This document shows positions 12,430-16,502 of a stretch of DNA of 16,502 nt, piece after piece. The first letter of the stretch is position 1; each line of letters opens with the position of its first letter. Source of the DNA: JBCBSS01 sp039819065 (GTDB lineage Bacteria > Bacteroidota > Bacteroidia > Cytophagales > Cyclobacteriaceae). The notes beneath the pieces are model-generated. The model searched no databases, had not been told where the DNA came from, and saw nothing but the letters and a program-made list of their open reading frames with translations. The position numbers were made by a program, and so were the translations under genes. The DNA lies in assembly GCA_039819065.1 (NCBI GenBank), contig JBCBSS010000166.1, positions 1 to 16,502 of the forward strand, in the 5' to 3' direction.

Positions 12430-15400
12430 ATGACAGAACAAGAATATTTAGAACGACTCCAGCGTATAGACTCATTGGATGAAGAGGAGTCAATTTTTGA
12501 TGAGTTTGATACAGGAAACAAGCCACTCACCACGGCTCGAGCGTACCTTTTAGGCTTTACTCCTTTTGAAAAAAAGGACGAAAAAAATAAGGAACCTCCC
12601 AATATGCTGACGTGCACCATACTAGCCAGCCGTGCCATGAAGCATGACGATGCCACTGATTTATTTTTGCAACAGGTCTTTTATCTACCTGACAAAAAAT
12701 ATAGCCAATCTGTAGGACTTTATTGGCCGGATGAGAAAGGGAACAAGAGTACCGATTATATTTTTAAAACCGGTAAAAACACTCGTAAAATTGATTTAGC
12801 CACTTATTTTCAAATAAGACGGATAATAGACAAAAAAATAATTTATGATGTAGATACACAAAAAATCTTTTCTCTTAATTATCAAAAAAAACCTACCCCT
12901 TTTAGTCTTGAAAAAACAATAAGTTATCTTATAGAAAATGTAAGGTATATAAACTTGGCAGTGAAATTGGAGTCCCTCTACCAAAAATTAGTCCTCTTAC
13001 CGGAAAACTACAGGGCCCAAATTTCAAAAAAATACAAAGGTGGCAAATGGCTACAAGATTTGGATAGACTACTTGAAGTTCACTCAGAACAAACTAGGGG
13101 TGATGTAAGCGTCAGATTACGTGAAATATTCAAAGCCCTAAAAGTCATTACCAGTGTTGGACAACATAATTACCATGAACAAAATGTGGTTAGAAATACC
13201 CAAGTAAAATCACTTAGGAGCTTCTCACATACTCAACCAACTGGTAGTAAATCATCTCCCGAATCTGTTCAGATTATTATGAAGGGAGCACCTGCTGATA
13301 CAGTTACTATCAACTACGTCACTTCTTTTAGTTTACATTCTTCCGACCCCAATACACTACAACGAATTGTATCCAGTGAATGGTTCGTTATAGAAGACCC
13401 TATTATTTATCCACTGACCGGTGGTGTTCATGGACCGGTAGGCAAAATGTCTGTTTATTTCAAAAGATATAAGGAAAAGCATGAAAGCATCTTGAGAGCC
13501 GAATGGCACCGTGCTGGCTATCATACCGTGATTTGCGCAATTCGTTTTAGCGATCAGCCCAAAACTCATTATTATAAGTTCAGACAAAGGGTATTATCCA
13601 ATAATAAGGAGTATACTCAACCTACTTCGGGCCTTGATCTACAAGAGAAGAGCGCTTCTGTTTATAGTGATTTGTTACATTTTGAGCCTCAGGCCCATCA
13701 AATTCGTCTGAAATTATTAGAAGAAGGATATTTAGGCCTAGATAAAGGGGGCATAGCGGATTACAAAGCTACATTACCTCATGTGATGAGAATGAGCGGC
13801 ATGATTAGGCAAAGAATTCTGGACAAGCAACGGAAGGGAGCTTTAGGAGCATTTGAAGAACAACGGTTTGAAAACTTAATCCAATCCAAAATATCCAATG
13901 GTAAAAACGGTGACCAAAAAGTAAGTACGTCTTTAGCAAAAGACTTAACTAATGAAAAAGAGTATTTCTCTTTAGATACTCTTAAAAGGTTTTATTGGAC
14001 TCTCAAAGATCGTCACACTAAGAAGATTACCTACTCTCTGGGTATAGTGTCTCTAACTGTGCTGGCGAATACGTATGAAAAAATAGATATTCAAGAGGTA
14101 TTAGATAACTTAAAACGTATCGAAGACGATAGGGTGGAGAAGACAAAAAAACTTACTTATGAACAACTGGTCATATTGCTAAAGGATTACCGTAAGGTGG
14201 TAAATGCCATTGATCAATTCTTACTGAAAACTCTTAGAAAGGGAAATGATGATGATAGGCTTAATGAGGCCAAACGTACCAAGGCTTTGAAACTTGAAAG
14301 CATATCAGGATCATTTCGTAGGATAAGGGAGGTATTTGAAAAACACCCTGACGCCCTGACACTTCCTGCGATTTTTTACCCGGATGCCACTAGTCTATCT
14401 CAAAAACAAGGTGCCGACTCCGATACGCTGACCAATGAAAATTACCAAACTGATGGTTACCGTACATACTTTTATCTCTACAAAGAGAAAGGTTATTGGG
14501 TATTACGTGATGCTTCTCAACAGTCCGCCGCTACCAATAAGGTAGCCGCTAATGATGAGGAAGTTCCTTACTTGAAACAACTCGAGGCTCTATTTGAGTA
14601 CACAAAGGCCAAAGAACGTTTTCCAAAAGGCGTGATCAAATATCGTTATCCCGTAATGATAAAAAAGGAAGGCCGTAAAGAACTGACCTACAAAGGGGCT
14701 TCACAAGTAACTACCGCAGATACTTCTTTGGCCGAATGGCTAGCCAAAGCCGGCATGTTCGTGGGGCTTACGGCAGCCACTCTTGCATCATTGGGGACAG
14801 CACCTATGATAGTCTCGGGATTTGTAGTAGTGGGTGGAGCTCTTTCTGTAACGAGTGGTGTACTTGAGCTAAAGGACAAAGACGCACAAGGACGACTCAA
14901 GTCCAGAGATTTTGTAGTCAATGGATTGATGATTGCAGCTGATTTGGCTACTATGAATATGGGGGGCGGAAAATTTGCCAAAGCGATCATTAAGATACGA
15001 GGTGGAGATAAGATTGTAGGCACGAACGCCATTCGGTTAGCGAATTTTGAAAGGTACGCGCTCAATGCATCAAAACTAACGGGTGGAACTGCTTTATTGG
15101 TGTTTACTGATGAAGTCAGACGCCAAATGAAAGAGTTGGACAAGATACCTAACGCAAGAGAACGCCAAATGGCCTACATGCGCTTCTTTGGCACTATGGC
15201 TTCAATGTTTGCGATACAAATAGTGGCAAAAGACCCTGAGCGTTATGAAGGGAATAAAATCAGTAAAAACCTGGAGCCACCTCAATCAAATGAAATATCA
15301 CCCCAAACAAATCGGTCACGAAAAATTAAAGAACCCTCAAAAACCGTAAAAGAGTCAAAACAGACGAAACCTTTCAATATACCAGAAAAGAAGGTTGATT

Positions 15401-16502
15401 TCCCTGATGGTAGCTTTGAGGCTGGCTTAAACGAGAAGCTTGAAATGGAGCTAAACATCCCTGTTTTAAGGGAAATAGCTGTCAATAAAAAAATACCCTT
15501 ACCAGAATTACTTAAGAAGGTAAAGCTGGAAGAGTACGGCCATGTGTGGGTAAACATTGTGGATCGGATGGACGGTCAAATGTTTTCAGATCGAAAGTTT
15601 TTGAATGATATCCAAAGGCACAAACAATATGAATCTCTGGCAGCCAGATACAAGTATATAGCTGAAGAGGCAGCAGATATGGCAGGTCATCTAGAAGGCA
15701 ATAAAAGAAAAGCTTATATAGAGAGCTATCTGGCCAAAGAGTTCGTTGCCAAGGCTATTCGTGGAGATGAAATTCAAGTCAATCCCAAGATGTTGGAAAA
15801 GATCTGGGAAAAAATTCGTCAGTTTTTACAGCGAGTAGGCTTCCAAATAGATAACACCTCCACTGATCTCAGCAAAATGTCGCTGGCAAAATTGATTGAA
15901 AAGGCCAAGCAAGAACTCGATAACAACGTGACTCCAGTTTCTCGAGAAGATCTGATTGCCTTTTTGAAAGGTGAGAAAGACACGCTCGAGTTCAATCCAA
16001 GCTCAATATTCTATGACAAGACAGCCAAGGGAAAACCTTTGGTAATGCATAAATGGTATGCTGCAGTAGCAGATAATCCTGGCGCTTGGAAAGCTTTTGA
16101 GAAAAGATATAATAGCTTGCATAACGACGAGTTAAAAACTAAACGTAAAAAAAAGAATCAGATTATAGATAAGTTCAATCTCATTCAAAGTGCTAAGCTT
16201 AAAAAAGAGATTAATCCTTCAGAAGCAAATGAGTTATTAGATTATTTATTGGTAAGAAAAGGGTTGGCAGCTACCCAAGACATAGGTAAGCAAGTTCAAC
16301 AGACCCTTAAAGATATTTGGTTGGAGAAGCAAGGGGTGTTTCTAGAAAGCAGCAAATTGTCTCATACTCGAAAAAATTTAATACTACTTGATGAGGGAAA
16401 AAAGCTCGAAGAGGATGAGTATAATACAGTCATTAATTATATCTTAAAAAATCCCGAAGGAGGAAAGAATGTTAAAACAGTAGACAAGTTGATGGAATTG
16501 GC
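12430..16502 (+). CDS. Giant cargo- or toxin-like protein, partial (runs off the window)
   Basis: The frame from ATG 12430 (MTEQEYLERLQRIDSLDEEE) is open for 1357 codons to the window edge; I read it through with no stop. Residues 1 to about 260 are helical and AT-rich in DNA. About 278-390 look beta-rich, like an Ig/PKD-type domain (SSEWFVIEDP, then AEWHRAGYHTVICAIRF). About 400-660 are helical. A FPKGVIKYRYP motif (about 732-742) leads into hydrophobic Gly/Ala segments (about 774-805, 828-848, 917-935). A Pro/Lys linker (about 945-990) precedes a zincin-like region with EEYGH (1034-1038) and a KEFVAKAI helix (E1104), then a basic region (KTKRKKKN near 1240). This order fits a polymorphic or injected toxin whose effector domain lies at or past the edge. 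There is no signal peptide, as expected for eCIS cargo. The function is inferred. Confidence 0.8.
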   Translation, partial: MTEQEYLERLQRIDSLDEEESIFDEFDTGNKPLTTARAYLLGFTPFEKKDEKNKEPPNMLTCTILASRAMKHDDATDLFLQQVFYLPDKKYSQSVGLYWPDEKGNKSTDYIFKTGKNTRKIDLATYFQIRRIIDKKIIYDVDTQKIFSLNYQKKPTPFSLEKTISYLIENVRYINLAVKLESLYQKLVLLPENYRAQISKKYKGGKWLQDLDRLLEVHSEQTRGDVSVRLREIFKALKVITSVGQHNYHEQNVVRNTQVKSLRSFSHTQPTGSKSSPESVQIIMKGAPADTVTINYVTSFSLHSSDPNTLQRIVSSEWFVIEDPIIYPLTGGVHGPVGKMSVYFKRYKEKHESILRAEWHRAGYHTVICAIRFSDQPKTHYYKFRQRVLSNNKEYTQPTSGLDLQEKSASVYSDLLHFEPQAHQIRLKLLEEGYLGLDKGGIADYKATLPHVMRMSGMIRQRILDKQRKGALGAFEEQRFENLIQSKISNGKNGDQKVSTSLAKDLTNEKEYFSLDTLKRFYWTLKDRHTKKITYSLGIVSLTVLANTYEKIDIQEVLDNLKRIEDDRVEKTKKLTYEQLVILLKDYRKVVNAIDQFLLKTLRKGNDDDRLNEAKRTKALKLESISGSFRRIREVFEKHPDALTLPAIFYPDATSLSQKQGADSDTLTNENYQTDGYRTYFYLYKEKGYWVLRDASQQSAATNKVAANDEEVPYLKQLEALFEYTKAKERFPKGVIKYRYPVMIKKEGRKELTYKGASQVTTADTSLAEWLAKAGMFVGLTAATLASLGTAPMIVSGFVVVGGALSVTSGVLELKDKDAQGRLKSRDFVVNGLMIAADLATMNMGGGKFAKAIIKIRGGDKIVGTNAIRLANFERYALNASKLTGGTALLVFTDEVRRQMKELDKIPNARERQMAYMRFFGTMASMFAIQIVAKDPERYEGNKISKNLEPPQSNEISPQTNRSRKIKEPSKTVKESKQTKPFNIPEKKVDFPDGSFEAGLNEKLEMELNIPVLREIAVNKKIPLPELLKKVKLEEYGHVWVNIVDRMDGQMFSDRKFLNDIQRHKQYESLAARYKYIAEEAADMAGHLEGNKRKAYIESYLAKEFVAKAIRGDEIQVNPKMLEKIWEKIRQFLQRVGFQIDNTSTDLSKMSLAKLIEKAKQELDNNVTPVSREDLIAFLKGEKDTLEFNPSSIFYDKTAKGKPLVMHKWYAAVADNPGAWKAFEKRYNSLHNDELKTKRKKKNQIIDKFNLIQSAKLKKEINPSEANELLDYLLVRKGLAATQDIGKQVQQTLKDIWLEKQGVFLESSKLSHTRKNLILLDEGKKLEEDEYNTVINYILKNPEGGKNVKTVDKLMEL

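Noticed and set aside
12796..12984. 62-codon minus-strand frame in the AT-rich part of the giant gene
   Set aside because: Low-complexity Tyr/Phe/Ile-rich antisense translation inside a long continuous frame.
14688..15143. 151-codon minus-strand frame inside the giant gene
   Set aside because: It is antisense to the Gly/Ala-rich segment; its Ser/Pro/Thr-rich composition is what such a complement produces.
1..16502. CRISPR arrays, tRNA or rRNA genes, complete insertion sequences
   Set aside because: No regularly spaced identical repeats, no tRNA-like cloverleaf, no rRNA sequence and no transposase frame were seen.

Overview
The window looks like chromosomal DNA of a member of the Bacteroidota, most likely the Cytophagales (inference). 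The clues are moderate-to-low GC, mostly absent Shine-Dalgarno sequences, several TTG starts, a Bacteroidota-type VLRF1 release-factor homologue, a sensor protein with the 'NSHLLRAP' phosphoacceptor motif, and REP-like intergenic hairpins.

Positions 1-4760 hold redox and small-molecule genes. These are an AhpD-like carboxymuconolactone decarboxylase family protein closed by a clear intrinsic terminator, a small three-helix membrane protein that overlaps an Old Yellow Enzyme (YqjM class) by 95 nt, and an antibiotic-biosynthesis-monooxygenase-fold protein. An XdhC-family maturation factor and a PAS-LuxR regulator lie on the opposite strand. The OYE has Gln where YqjM has its flavin-tuning Cys26. 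Positions 4762-7835 hold a six-helix membrane protein that ends at a HisKA-like domain with no kinase ATPase domain, a HEAT-like protein, a VLRF1-type release-factor homologue divergent from it, and a secreted alpha/beta hydrolase.

Positions 7836-9521 are an accessory-looking, repeat-rich island. It carries two 33-nt nested palindromes in opposite orientation whose stems differ by a compensatory base pair, a duplicated AT-rich palindrome, a REPIN-like inverted repeat, and four copies of a 16-nt operator-like motif in front of two small unknown genes. A cluster of short hairpins leads up to a TTG-started YhiN/HI0933-type flavoprotein.

Positions 10734-16502 hold the most interesting unit. An AAA+ ATPase resembling Afp15/Pvc15, the ATPase of extracellular contractile injection systems (eCIS), is divergently transcribed from a giant reading frame. 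That frame starts at 12430 and stays open for 1357 codons to the window edge. Its order is a helical and beta-rich N-terminal part, a glycine/alanine-rich hydrophobic segment, a proline/lysine-rich linker, a degenerate zincin-like region (EEYGH in place of HExGH), and a basic C-terminal region that continues beyond the window. This arrangement suggests an eCIS-linked cargo or polymorphic toxin with a dedicated or orphan ATPase. No sheath, tube or baseplate gene is visible, so the link to an injection system is inference.
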